Positions 45,125 to 54,273 of a stretch of DNA of 64,000 nt are shown here, in pieces; within the stretch, counting starts at the first letter, position 1; each line of letters opens with the position of its first letter. The notes under the pieces are model-generated. The model was given only the letters and a program-made list of their open reading frames with translations, was not told the DNA's origin and did not search any database. The translations under genes and the position numbers were made by a program. The DNA lies in the NCBI GenBank assembly GCA_041228345.1, contig CP166131.1, forward strand, positions 1,116,001 through 1,180,000. The letters are read 5' to 3'. This DNA comes from Alphaproteobacteria bacterium LSUCC0396. Lineage in GTDB: Bacteria > Pseudomonadota > Alphaproteobacteria > Puniceispirillales > Puniceispirillaceae.

Positions 45125-46711
45125 ATGAAAAAGATACTAACATCTATATTTATGGCAGGATCCCTCCTGCTTGGGAGTGGTGCAGTCTATGCTGACAAAT
45201 CGGGTGGCACCCTATCATTCCTCGTTCAGCCCGAACCGCCAACTTTAGCATCTTATGTATCAACCTCGGGGCCGATTGGCCTAGTAATGCCGAAAGTCTA
45301 TGAAGGGCTTTTTGACTATAATAACGACGGCTCAATGGTGCCGATTCTCGCTGAAAGCTACAAGGCCAGCGCTGACGGTAAAACCGTCACTTTTAACCTT
45401 CGCAAAGGCGTAAAATGGCATGATGGCAAGCCTTTTACCTCGGCTGATGTGCAATTCTCGGTCATGGAAGTGCTGAAAAAAGTGCATCCTCGAGGACCAA
45501 ACTCATTCCGCGAAGTAACCAGTATTGATACGCCTGATGAGCATACAGCTATTTTTAACCTAAAAAAGCCTGCCCCATACATGATGCGCTCATTCTCTGC
45601 TTATGAGTCTCCAATGGTACCCAAGCATCTTCTAGAGGGCCAGGACATCAAAGCTGCGCCATTAGCAAACAAACCTGTCGGCACCGGTCCGTTTAAATTT
45701 GTCGAATGGAAAAAAGGTCAGTATATCCGCCTAGACAAGAACAAGGACTATTGGCAAAAGGGGTTACCGCATCTTGACCGGATTGTTGGTCGCTTCATTC
45801 CTGATGCATCAACCCGCACAGCTGCAATGGAAAATGGCGAGGTTCTCTATGCTGCCTATAACGCCATCCCAAATATTGATGCCGTCCGCCTGAAGGAACG
45901 TGATGACATTGACGTAACCACTGAGGGTTATTCAATGATCAATCCGATGGCGTTGATTGAATTCAACACCAAGGAAGGCCCGTTTGTGGACCCGGCAATT
46001 CGCCGCGCAATTTCAGTTGCAATTGACCGCCGGTTTATGATTGACACAATTTTCTTTGGGTATGGAAAGCCAGCCACAAGTGCATTGAGTAGTAACTTCA
46101 AGGCAACAAACCTACATGCTGAAATGCCAAATTACCCTGAAAAGGGCGATAAGGCTGCAGCAAATGCAATTCTTGATAAAGCCGGGTACAAGCGTGACGG
46201 CAACGGCGTTCGCTTGAAAGCTGTTCTGGACATTATTCCATACGGTGAGGACTGGCGCCGTGCTGGCGAGTATCTGAAGCAGGCACTCGGCGATATCGGT
46301 ATCCAGTTGGATCTGCGGTATGAGGATGTTCCAACATGGCTGAAGCGTGTCTACCACCGCTATGACTTCCAGATGAATGTGAACTATTTCTACCAGCTGC
46401 CAGATCCGGTTCTGGGTGTTCACCGCCATTATGGCACGGATCAGATTCGCAAAGGCACACATTTTGTTAACTCATCACGCTACAGCAACCCAAAGCTGGA
46501 TGCTTTGCTTGATGCCGGTGCCGGTGAGCCAGATGCTGCGAAGCGGACAGCCACATATAAAGAAATCCAGCAGATTTTAGCGGATGACATGCCTGTCGTG
46601 AATTTGTTCGAGCTTGAATTCTTGGTTGTTTACAACACCAAGCTGAAAGGTGCTTACGACTCTGCAATGGGTGCCTATGGCTCATTCAGAGAAGCCTATA
46701 TTGACGACTAA
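45125..46711 (+). CDS. Peptide/opine-type ABC transporter substrate-binding protein (family 5)
   Basis: 528 residues from the ATG after GGGAGACATT; an upstream GTG-like reading adds 15 residues without signal character. The N-terminus (MKKILTSIFMAGSLLLGSGA, cleavage YA-DK) is a signal peptide. LAESYKASADGKTVTFNLRKG, WHDGKPFTSADV and PVGTGPFKFVEW are family 5 features. It binds peptides, amides or glycosides in the periplasm. It is followed by a terminator-like hairpin and permease genes. Confidence 0.9.
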   Translation: MKKILTSIFMAGSLLLGSGAVYADKSGGTLSFLVQPEPPTLASYVSTSGPIGLVMPKVYEGLFDYNNDGSMVPILAESYKASADGKTVTFNLRKGVKWHDGKPFTSADVQFSVMEVLKKVHPRGPNSFREVTSIDTPDEHTAIFNLKKPAPYMMRSFSAYESPMVPKHLLEGQDIKAAPLANKPVGTGPFKFVEWKKGQYIRLDKNKDYWQKGLPHLDRIVGRFIPDASTRTAAMENGEVLYAAYNAIPNIDAVRLKERDDIDVTTEGYSMINPMALIEFNTKEGPFVDPAIRRAISVAIDRRFMIDTIFFGYGKPATSALSSNFKATNLHAEMPNYPEKGDKAAANAILDKAGYKRDGNGVRLKAVLDIIPYGEDWRRAGEYLKQALGDIGIQLDLRYEDVPTWLKRVYHRYDFQMNVNYFYQLPDPVLGVHRHYGTDQIRKGTHFVNSSRYSNPKLDALLDAGAGEPDAAKRTATYKEIQQILADDMPVVNLFELEFLVVYNTKLKGAYDSAMGAYGSFREAYIDD

Positions 46712-46724
46712 GACATAATTTTTG

Positions 46725-46765
46725 CTGGGCCAGAATTTAATGTCTGGCCCAGTATTATTTATTTA
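46725..46765 (+). terminator. Intra-operon hairpin after the binding-protein gene
   Basis: CTGGGCCAGA and TCTGGCCCAG form a 10-bp stem around an eight-base loop, followed by TATTATTTATTTATT. It probably terminates most transcripts after the binding protein and lets a fraction read into the permeases. Confidence 0.75.
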
Positions 46766-46808
46766 TTCGTCTACCTTTTTATCCAGAGTTGCCGGATAGG
46801 TATGCCAA

Positions 46809-47795
46809 ATGACAAAATCGACCAAAATTTTTAAATATGTTGGCAAACGATTATTGCAAGGAATACCAATCATCCTTGCCATCGTTGTCATCAACTTCTT
46901 TCTTCTGAATTTGGCTGAAGGCGATGCGGTTGACGTATTGGCTGGCGAGGCTGGCTCGGCAACCCCCGAATATATGGCGCAGTTGCGTAAGAAATTTGGT
47001 TTGGATCAGCCGTTACCTGTGCAGCTGATGGTATATCTGAAAAATGTTCTAAGCCTTGATCTTGGGTATTCTTTTAGACATGACATGCCCGTCAATGAAT
47101 TGATCTTTGACCGCTTTGCTGCCACCGGTTTACTTATGACCAGCACGATTATTCTGGCCGTAGGCTTTGGCATTCTGCTGGGTCTTCTGGCTGCAATGCG
47201 CCTGAACACATGGAAAGATGCCGTTATTACCGTGTTTGCTCTGATCACCTACGCGACGCCACTATTCTGGGTGGGGTTAATGATGATCGTTGTCTTTTCG
47301 CTAAATCTTGGATGGTTCCCCACAAGTGGTATGACCAATATTGCAGCCTTCTATGAGGGCTGGGACTATGTTGTGGATGTGGCTCGCCATCTTGTTCTAC
47401 CGACGATTACTTTGTCACTTTTCTATCTGGCGTTATACACGCGAATGATGCGGGCCTCGATGCTAGAGCAATATGGACAAGATTACGTCGTGACTGCGCG
47501 GGCAAAGGGCCTGACCGAACGACGCATCACCTATGTCCATGTTTTGCGTAATGCGCTTTTACCTGTTGTGACCATGGCTGGCGTTCAGGTTGGTGCATTA
47601 ATTGGCGGTTCAGTCATTGTTGAGTCTGTGTTTGCCTGGCCCGGATTAGGAATGCTCGCGTTTGAGTCGCTATTTGCGCGAGATCTAAACCTGCTGCTTG
47701 GCATCTTCCTGCTATCCTCAATGCTTGTCGTGGTGGTGAATCTAATTGTCGACATCATTTACTGCTTCCTCGATCCCAGAATTGAGGTGAATTAA
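46809..47795 (+). CDS. Dipeptide/oligopeptide ABC transporter permease (DppB-type)
   Basis: 328 residues, six membrane segments, with the N-terminal YVGKRLLQGIPIILAIVVI and the cytoplasmic coupling loop VVTARAKGLTERRI (EAA-like) and the C-terminal GSVIVESVFAWPGLG typical of DppB/OppB. Forms the inner-membrane channel with the DppC-like partner encoded two bases downstream. Confidence 0.92.
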   Translation: MTKSTKIFKYVGKRLLQGIPIILAIVVINFFLLNLAEGDAVDVLAGEAGSATPEYMAQLRKKFGLDQPLPVQLMVYLKNVLSLDLGYSFRHDMPVNELIFDRFAATGLLMTSTIILAVGFGILLGLLAAMRLNTWKDAVITVFALITYATPLFWVGLMMIVVFSLNLGWFPTSGMTNIAAFYEGWDYVVDVARHLVLPTITLSLFYLALYTRMMRASMLEQYGQDYVVTARAKGLTERRITYVHVLRNALLPVVTMAGVQVGALIGGSVIVESVFAWPGLGMLAFESLFARDLNLLLGIFLLSSMLVVVVNLIVDIIYCFLDPRIEVN

Positions 47796-47796
47796 G

Positions 47797-48630
47797 ATGG
47801 GAAATTTCTGGACGCGATATAAGCGAAACCATGCTGCTGTTTTTGGGTTATTTGTTATCGTTCTGATTATCGTGATGGCAATAACAGCAAGCTTTCTGTA
47901 CCCAGAAGACCCGTTCCGTTTGGTTGGCAAGCCACTGTCCGAACCACTAACCAACGGTTTTCTTCTTGGCAGTGATTCGCTTGGACGTGACGTCGCATCA
48001 GGTATTGTCCATGGTGCCAAGACATCATTGCTGATCGGATTTGTTGCCACGCTTGTCTCGGTGTTTATTGGAATTTTCTTTGGTGCCTTTGCCGGTTATT
48101 TCGGCGGCCTTATTGACGATATTCTGATGCGTGTAACCGAAATTTTTCAGACAATCCCATCCTTTATTTTTGCCATTTTGCTGGTGGCGATTCTGAAACC
48201 GTCAATGAGCAGTATTGTTATTGCGATTGCAGTTGTTTCATGGCCGGGGGTTGCAAGGCTCGTTCGAGGCGAATTCTTGGCCGTCAAGAATCGTGAATTT
48301 GTACAAGCATGCCACACGTTGGGAATGAGTGACCTTCGTATTATGCTATGGGAAATCCTGCCAAATTGCCTTAGCCCAATTATTGTTGTTGGGTCTTTGA
48401 TGGTGGCAACCGCCATTCTGATCGAGAGCGGGCTGGCCTTTCTTGGCCTTGGTGATCCAAATGTCATGAGCTGGGGCTTTCTGATTGGTGCAGGTCGTAC
48501 CATGTTGCGGTCTGCCTGGTGGGTTTGCACCTTTCCTGGTGTTGCTATTTTGATAACAGTGCTGGCGATTAACCTGATTGGTGAGGGGTTGAATGACGCA
48601 CTCAACCCCCGTCTGAAAGAACGGCAATGA
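47797..48630 (+). CDS. Dipeptide/oligopeptide ABC transporter permease (DppC-type)
   Basis: 277 residues with LLGSDSLGRDVASGIVHGAKT and the EAA loop FVQACHTLGMSDLRIMLWEILPN (DppC/OppC). GAGGTGAATTAAG gives the ribosome site; the stop overlaps the ATPase ATG. It partners the DppB-like permease. Confidence 0.92.
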   Translation: MGNFWTRYKRNHAAVFGLFVIVLIIVMAITASFLYPEDPFRLVGKPLSEPLTNGFLLGSDSLGRDVASGIVHGAKTSLLIGFVATLVSVFIGIFFGAFAGYFGGLIDDILMRVTEIFQTIPSFIFAILLVAILKPSMSSIVIAIAVVSWPGVARLVRGEFLAVKNREFVQACHTLGMSDLRIMLWEILPNCLSPIIVVGSLMVATAILIESGLAFLGLGDPNVMSWGFLIGAGRTMLRSAWWVCTFPGVAILITVLAINLIGEGLNDALNPRLKERQ

Positions 48631-50243
48631 CAAAAAGACTTCTCTCGATAAATGATCTTTCAATTCTGCTGCCAACTGGTGCTGACCGGGAGTATGCGGT
48701 TCAGGATATTAACCTTGAACTGAACGCGGGTGAGACCGTTTGTGTTGTTGGTGAAAGTGGGTCGGGAAAATCACTAACAGCGCGTGCCGTTATGGGTCTG
48801 CTGCCGGCACCGCATGTGCGTGTTGGCAAGGGTGAGATTATCTTTGGTGACGAAGATTTAACCAAAGTCACTTATGAGCGCCTTCGTGAATTGCGTGGCA
48901 GTGAAATCTCAATGATTTTCCAAGAACCCATGACAGCGTTGAATCCAGTTATGACGATTGGCGCTCAAATTGATGAAGTTTTTCGGTATCATGTATCAAT
49001 GTCGGCCAAGGACCGCGTCGAAAAGGCTTTAAGCCTACTGGTTGATGTTAATTTGCCCGACCCTGCGAAGATCATTGACGCCTACCCGCACGAGCTTTCG
49101 GGCGGTCAAAGGCAGCGCTCAATGATCGCTATGGCACTGGCACTTGGCCCCAAAATTTTGATTGCTGATGAGCCAACAACGGCCCTTGATGTTACAACAC
49201 AAGCGCAGATACTCGAGTTGATTAGCGATATGCAGAAACGGCTTGATACCGGCGTTTTATTCATTACTCATGATTTCGGTGTTGTTGCTGATATAGCTGA
49301 TCGGGTTATTGTCATGCAACATGGCAAGATTGTTGAAACCGGAACCACCAAGCAAGTTCTGCAAAAACCAAAACACCCCTATACCAAATCGTTAATTGCT
49401 GCCATCCCACGGTTAAAGCCACGCAAAGCAAGATCAAGAGCAGCCGAAGTCGTCCTGAAAACCGAAGACATTTGCAAATCATTCGGTGGTGGTAGAAGTT
49501 TTTTTGGCTTTGGCAAACCGAGCCGCGATGTTAAGGCCGTTCAAAATGTGCAAATCGAATTGCGCCGCGGCGAAACCCTTGGCGTGGTCGGCGAGAGTGG
49601 CTCAGGGAAATCCACTCTGGCACGTTGTGTAATCCGGCTCATTGATAGCGATGCAGGCCAGATCAAACTTGGCGATGTTGACATCACCAAATTAAGTCGC
49701 AACGAACTACGCCCATTCAGAAAGCGCATACAGATGGTGTTTCAGGACCCGTTTGCGTCATTGAACCCACGTATCAGGGTTGGTGATATCATTTCCCAAG
49801 GCCCTATTCTGCAGGGCGAAGATAAGGATGAAGCTTCCAAACGCGCCTATGAACTTCTGGACATTGTTGGCCTTGATCGCAGATCATTTGATCGCTTTCC
49901 ACATGAGTTTTCTGGTGGACAGCGCCAGCGTATCGGTATTGCAAGAGCATTATCCCTAAGGCCAGATATTCTGGTTGCCGATGAGCCAGTTTCAGCGTTG
50001 GATGTTTCAATTCAGGCGCAAATTCTTGAACTTCTGGATGAGATTCGGGAACAGATGGATTTATCCATGCTGTTCATCACGCATGATTTGCGTGTCGCGG
50101 CACAGGTTTGTGATTACGTTGCCGTCATGCAATATGGCAAGATTGTTGAGACAGGGCCAACGGCTGAATTATTCGAAAATCCAAAAGACGCTTATACAAA
50201 ATCATTGCTTGCTGCGGTTCCGGGAAAAGACTGGCATTTTTGA
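48627..50243 (+). CDS. Fused dipeptide ABC transporter ATP-binding protein (DppD-DppF)
   Basis: 538 residues containing two complete ATPase domains: Walker A GESGSGKSLT near residue 45 and GESGSGKSTL near 325; signature motifs LSGGQRQRSMIAMAL and FSGGQRQRIGIARAL; Walker B LIADEPTTALD and LVADEPVSALD. It energises the importer made of the two upstream permeases. The ATG overlaps the permease stop (ATGA). Fused DppDF proteins are frequent in this class. Confidence 0.92.
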   Translation: MTKRLLSINDLSILLPTGADREYAVQDINLELNAGETVCVVGESGSGKSLTARAVMGLLPAPHVRVGKGEIIFGDEDLTKVTYERLRELRGSEISMIFQEPMTALNPVMTIGAQIDEVFRYHVSMSAKDRVEKALSLLVDVNLPDPAKIIDAYPHELSGGQRQRSMIAMALALGPKILIADEPTTALDVTTQAQILELISDMQKRLDTGVLFITHDFGVVADIADRVIVMQHGKIVETGTTKQVLQKPKHPYTKSLIAAIPRLKPRKARSRAAEVVLKTEDICKSFGGGRSFFGFGKPSRDVKAVQNVQIELRRGETLGVVGESGSGKSTLARCVIRLIDSDAGQIKLGDVDITKLSRNELRPFRKRIQMVFQDPFASLNPRIRVGDIISQGPILQGEDKDEASKRAYELLDIVGLDRRSFDRFPHEFSGGQRQRIGIARALSLRPDILVADEPVSALDVSIQAQILELLDEIREQMDLSMLFITHDLRVAAQVCDYVAVMQYGKIVETGPTAELFENPKDAYTKSLLAAVPGKDWHF

Positions 50244-50248
50244 ATATT

Positions 50249-50275
50249 GAAACTACGGAAACTGCGAAAGCTACG
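50249..50275. repeat. 9-bp degenerate tandem repeat
   Basis: Three nonamers, GAAACTACG, GAAACTGCG and AAAGCTACG, follow the ATPase stop codon directly. It is short, but again a distinct unit in a gene spacer. Confidence 0.5.
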
Positions 50276-50343
50276 AAAACAATGCGCCAATAACCTATTT
50301 CCCGTGGTCTGATCCTTATTATTGTGAATATGAGATATTTGTG

Positions 50344-51744
50344 ATGTCGAACCCCAAAACCCTTAATCCGGTGAACACGATTCACGGGCTTTATCGAAGC
50401 TATCAGAACAAAAGCACCAAGCCCAGCATAGTAGTCCAGGCCTATCTGGCTGAAATAGAACGACTAAATCCCCGTCTTGGGGCTTATCAAAACATATGGG
50501 CTGATACGGCACTAGAAATGGCGGCGGCGGCGGACAAATCATTGGCTGCGGGCTTTACTGCAGGACCATTCTACGGGGTGCCTTATGCCTTGAAAGACAT
50601 TTTTAATGTAAAAGACAGGGTGACAACCTGCGGGTCGGCGGCGATGCTTGGTAATATCGCCGTCACTACCGCAACAATGGTTCAACGGCTGGCAGCCGCT
50701 GGCGGGATTATTCTTGGCAAAACCAAAACGGTTGAATGTGCCTTTGGCGGCTGGGGGACCAATCAGAAAATGGGAACCCCGATGAACCCATGGGATAGGG
50801 AAACACACCGTATTCCGGGAGGGTCATCATCGGGAACGGCGGTAGCGGTTGCCTCGGGTATGGCGCCTTGCGGCATGGGCAGTGACACAGGCGGATCAAT
50901 TCGTTTGCCGGCTGCCTATTGTGGGCTTGTTGGCCTGAAGGTAACGGCGGGGCGTTTGCCGTTGGATGGTATCATGCCGCTATCGCAAACGCTTGACACG
51001 CCCGGGCCAATCGCCCAGACGGTGCTTGACTGCCTAATCATGTTTGATGTGTTAGACGGCCGCGAAGGTTGGAAAATCATCCAAGACATGGACAATAATG
51101 ATGGCTTATATGCAGTTATGAATAGGGGCGTCGCTGGATTGCGCCTTGGCAGCCTTATCGATAGCGAGCGTCAGCAATGTTCGGACGAGATGCTTGCATC
51201 CTATGATATGGCTTTGGATCGTTTACGCGCAATGGGGGCTGAAATTATACCGTTTCAAAACCCGGTATCCTACGGCGACCTGGCCGATGATAACGGGATG
51301 ATTACAGCGGTTGAGGCCTTTTATAATCATGGCCATTTCTACAAAAACCCGGATTTGCCAATGGATGAAGATGTGCGCACACGAATGCTATCAGGAGAGC
51401 AATATCACGCCCATGACTATTTCCGTGTTTTACAACGACGCAAAGAAACCATGGCCGCCTTTAATGGTGCAATGCGCGGTTTTGATGCGCTGGTGATGCC
51501 AAGCAGTACAAGCACTGCCCCAGCGTTGGCCGATGTCGATCAGGCGGTATCACCGGGCTATTTCACTCGGCCTTTTAATTTTCTGGAAATGTGCGGCCTA
51601 TCGCTGCCAATTAACCTCTCGAGTGACGGCATGCCAACCAGCATACAAATTGTCGGTAAAGCGCATGATGAAGCGATGTGCCTTCGTGTTGGCGCCGCCC
51701 TTGAGCAGGATTTACCACCAATTGGCCGGCCTGATTTATCCTAG
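50344..51744 (+). CDS. Amidase (amidase signature family)
   Basis: 466 residues. The Ser-cisSer-Lys triad is visible: Lys in PYALKDIFNV, the GGSSSG motif, and the nucleophile Ser in SDTGGSIRLPA. It hydrolyses an amide to acid and ammonia, or is a paralog of GatA (no gatB/C seen). ATG directly follows a GTG, with a weak ribosome site. Its stop shares the tetranucleotide CTAG with the stop of the convergent gene. Co-transcription with the peptide-type importer suggests an imported amide as substrate. Confidence 0.9.
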   Translation: MSNPKTLNPVNTIHGLYRSYQNKSTKPSIVVQAYLAEIERLNPRLGAYQNIWADTALEMAAAADKSLAAGFTAGPFYGVPYALKDIFNVKDRVTTCGSAAMLGNIAVTTATMVQRLAAAGGIILGKTKTVECAFGGWGTNQKMGTPMNPWDRETHRIPGGSSSGTAVAVASGMAPCGMGSDTGGSIRLPAAYCGLVGLKVTAGRLPLDGIMPLSQTLDTPGPIAQTVLDCLIMFDVLDGREGWKIIQDMDNNDGLYAVMNRGVAGLRLGSLIDSERQQCSDEMLASYDMALDRLRAMGAEIIPFQNPVSYGDLADDNGMITAVEAFYNHGHFYKNPDLPMDEDVRTRMLSGEQYHAHDYFRVLQRRKETMAAFNGAMRGFDALVMPSSTSTAPALADVDQAVSPGYFTRPFNFLEMCGLSLPINLSSDGMPTSIQIVGKAHDEAMCLRVGAALEQDLPPIGRPDLS

Positions 51745-53864
51745 GGCTCAACAAATTTACGCACAACATTTCCAAGCAATGTTGAAATATTGTTATCGTA
51801 ATTGTTCCACGGCAATGACCCGCAAAAGGTGATTGAACCAACTGCGAACACTTGTCCGCCTTTCGATGTTTTAAAATAGACCATATCAGCCCGTTTTGCA
51901 TCAGCTTCGGGGCCACCTGATAGATTTGTTAGATGCGTTAACATTTCTTCTGGAACAAGAATAAACCGGTTATGCTCGTCATAAGATTGCGCAAGAATGA
52001 TGATATCCTCGCCCTCATCAAGCTTTTCATCGCGCCGATCAAGTTCAAACCCGGCCGCGCCATGTCCGCTAAAGCCAAAATCTCCAAGCAACTCGTCATT
52101 TATGCCGTCAAAAACCCAGTCCATATTTTTGTCGTAGTTAACACGCTTATAAGGCATGCCAACAAAATTTCCCTGCGCGGTAAAGCCGATGCCAACTAGC
52201 TTTTGCGGCGGGCGGCCATTGCGCCGCCAAAGGCCACCGTAACTGCCGTCAAAGGCATTATAATATTCCCCTGGTTCAGACGCCCATGCGCGCAACCCGT
52301 CTTCAGACCGCCTGATTTCAAGCAAGGCCGGATCTTCAGAATGGCGCACAATCCGCCAGTAAAATCCATTGCCGCCAAGATAAATAAGCCCCCCACCGTC
52401 ATCCCGGTAATCTTTCAACGCATCAAGTGTTGCGCTGGTGTGATATTCAGGATGGCTTCCGGTTAAGACCGCTTTATAGCCTGAGATGGCGGCCACACCG
52501 TCACGATCAAGCTCATCATCGGTAATAATGTCATATGCAATGTCCTGATTATGCAACCATGCGATCAAATGGCTATCTGCCTGAAAATGGCGAAGGCCAG
52601 AACAGGTTGCTTCGCCAAAGGTTAGATAGCCGGGCCTAAGATTGAAAAGAACACGTTTATGTGAGGCATGGCAAATGCCCGAGCCGTCGGTATGGTTATT
52701 GTAGGTCGACAGCCCATAATGCCGGTATTCGGAGGGGTTATTCGGGTAGGCATTCCATGCGCTGATCTTTTCAAGCCATGATGGCGCAAAGTCAGGGCGG
52801 GCATGATTGCCATAGATCGTGTAGGTAAACGTCGAGACCAGAACACATAAATCTGCACGGCGCTCGCCAATTGGTGGACACACAAAAAACGGCATAGCAT
52901 CATAATGCCCTTCGGCCTCGATGCGCATAATATATATGCCGGAGGGCATATCATCGGGAACCACAAAGTCAAAATCTCTGTCCCATCCAAAATCATAAAT
53001 ATCGTCATCGTGGAACAAGATTGCAGCATAATGGTCTGGATTGTGTCGCCAGCAAAATTCAGTTGCGTCCCACTTATGACCCGTGACCCCCCTCGTAGGG
53101 GCGTTCTTCAATAAAAGATCAGGCCCGGTATGGGCCTTAACCGACATCGATGATATGGATTGGGCAAAATCCCATTTCGCAATTAACGTGCCGTCAACCA
53201 GAATTTCTGGCGCCTCAATTTTCCCATTAAAGCAACAAGGGGCGTCACCAAATCCTGCCGCGATGCGAACCGATGCCGTCACTGAAAGTGGCAGCATCTG
53301 GGCACTGCCCAATTCTGTGTGGGCACTTTTTGCACCATCAATATTTGCGTTTGCAGTCATCATAGATTTTACATCAAGCGCCATCATACCCGATGCTAAA
53401 ACCTTGAGCTCCAGGCTGTGCCATTGGTTGCACTTTACCAAGACGGATGAAGAAACCGACATGCCACCTGGTAATTTGGCAGTGATCATACCCTTTGAAT
53501 CAAGGATAATCGAAACATGACCCCAAGCGAATAACGTTTGGTCTGCAGCCACGAGAATTGTCGGCATAAACCATAATTTTATCGAAAGTTCAGTGTTGAT
53601 TTGCGCCCCTAGATCGGTCGCACTTTGGGCAAATGAGCCTGGGGTAAACCCCTGATAGCGCGATGTGAAAGACGATGATTTGAAATGAATGCTGGCATCT
53701 TCTTCGACAATGCCGGGCCCATCCGGGTTCGGATCTGCCGAAATCGAGCGATGCAATGTTGCCTTAAAATCTGAAACCGCACGGCTGGAAACAAAAAATG
53801 TGATAGTCTCGCCAGGCCTTGCCGACAATTTATCTGAATATCCGGCAATAAATACATCTTGCAT
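51741..53864 (-). CDS. N,N-dimethylformamidase large-subunit-like protein
   Basis: 707 residues. It starts IAGYSDKLSARPGETITFFV, the opening of the dimethylformamidase beta subunit. A LamG-like sugar/ligand domain follows (about 90-240), then the C-terminal catalytic domain with DFDFVVPDDMPSGIYIMRIE, YGLSTYNNHTDGSG and TGSHPEYHT. The bacterial enzyme has a mononuclear iron bound by tyrosines and a glutamate; candidate residues are in the last two motifs but exact ligands cannot be set without alignment. The small subunit is not seen nearby. It probably hydrolyses an amide, perhaps not DMF itself. Confidence 0.75.
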   Translation of the reverse strand: MQDVFIAGYSDKLSARPGETITFFVSSRAVSDFKATLHRSISADPNPDGPGIVEEDASIHFKSSSFTSRYQGFTPGSFAQSATDLGAQINTELSIKLWFMPTILVAADQTLFAWGHVSIILDSKGMITAKLPGGMSVSSSVLVKCNQWHSLELKVLASGMMALDVKSMMTANANIDGAKSAHTELGSAQMLPLSVTASVRIAAGFGDAPCCFNGKIEAPEILVDGTLIAKWDFAQSISSMSVKAHTGPDLLLKNAPTRGVTGHKWDATEFCWRHNPDHYAAILFHDDDIYDFGWDRDFDFVVPDDMPSGIYIMRIEAEGHYDAMPFFVCPPIGERRADLCVLVSTFTYTIYGNHARPDFAPSWLEKISAWNAYPNNPSEYRHYGLSTYNNHTDGSGICHASHKRVLFNLRPGYLTFGEATCSGLRHFQADSHLIAWLHNQDIAYDIITDDELDRDGVAAISGYKAVLTGSHPEYHTSATLDALKDYRDDGGGLIYLGGNGFYWRIVRHSEDPALLEIRRSEDGLRAWASEPGEYYNAFDGSYGGLWRRNGRPPQKLVGIGFTAQGNFVGMPYKRVNYDKNMDWVFDGINDELLGDFGFSGHGAAGFELDRRDEKLDEGEDIIILAQSYDEHNRFILVPEEMLTHLTNLSGGPEADAKRADMVYFKTSKGGQVFAVGSITFCGSLPWNNYDNNISTLLGNVVRKFVEP

Positions 53865-54075
53865 GATTGCTCAATCCTGTTCGATGGAAAAGAGGTTATT
53901 AAGGCTTCATGGCGATAGCCCTCGCTCATACTGAAACACGCGCTGTTAAAATGATCAAGGCCGACTGATATAAGATCACTGCGCTAGAAGCCCACTGCTG
54001 GGCAGGGTTAGTTGAAACTGTGATACCGGATTATTTCGCTAGCATTTACCCTGCAACAAAAGCAGCGACAAACAC
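53865..54075. other. Intergenic region
   Basis: It holds the promoter side of the formamidase-like gene and no supported gene. Together with the terminator and tRNA fragment to its right it forms a 409-bp spacer. Confidence 0.4.
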
Positions 54076-54103
54076 AAAAAAAACCGCCTCAAATGCGAGA
54101 CGG
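54076..54103 (-). terminator. Strong terminator downstream of the tRNA fragment
   Basis: On the minus strand CCGTCTC, a six-base loop and GAGGCGG form a seven-bp stem (one G-T pair) followed by eight T residues. It lies about 30 bases beyond the CCA end of the tRNA fragment, as a tRNA terminator would. Confidence 0.85.
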
Positions 54104-54133
54104 CTAGGTATCTAATATTAAATAAAATTATTT

Positions 54134-54154
54134 GGTTGCGGGGGCAGGATTTGT
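54134..54154 (-). other. 3' fragment of an initiator tRNA (fMet), putative attachment-site scar
   Basis: On the minus strand the 21 bases read CAAATCCTG then CCCCCGCAACCA. They match the T-loop end, T-stem 3' strand, acceptor 3' strand CCCCGCA, discriminator A and encoded CCA of alphaproteobacterial initiator tRNA; the A at position 72 is the mark of fMet. Directly upstream the sequence departs from any tRNA, so no complete gene is present. Such fragments arise when an integrative element enters a tRNA 3' end. The downstream terminator suggests this side keeps the native flank. Confidence 0.75.
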
Positions 54155-54273
54155 TCAAGACCCTACCATTAAAAAATGGGTTTGAGGTAATAAATGGGCG
54201 TGAAACCGCCGTTACTTGCACCTTAATTATGCAGTGATTTAATTAGCTATTTAACAGCCACCCAACCAATCAT

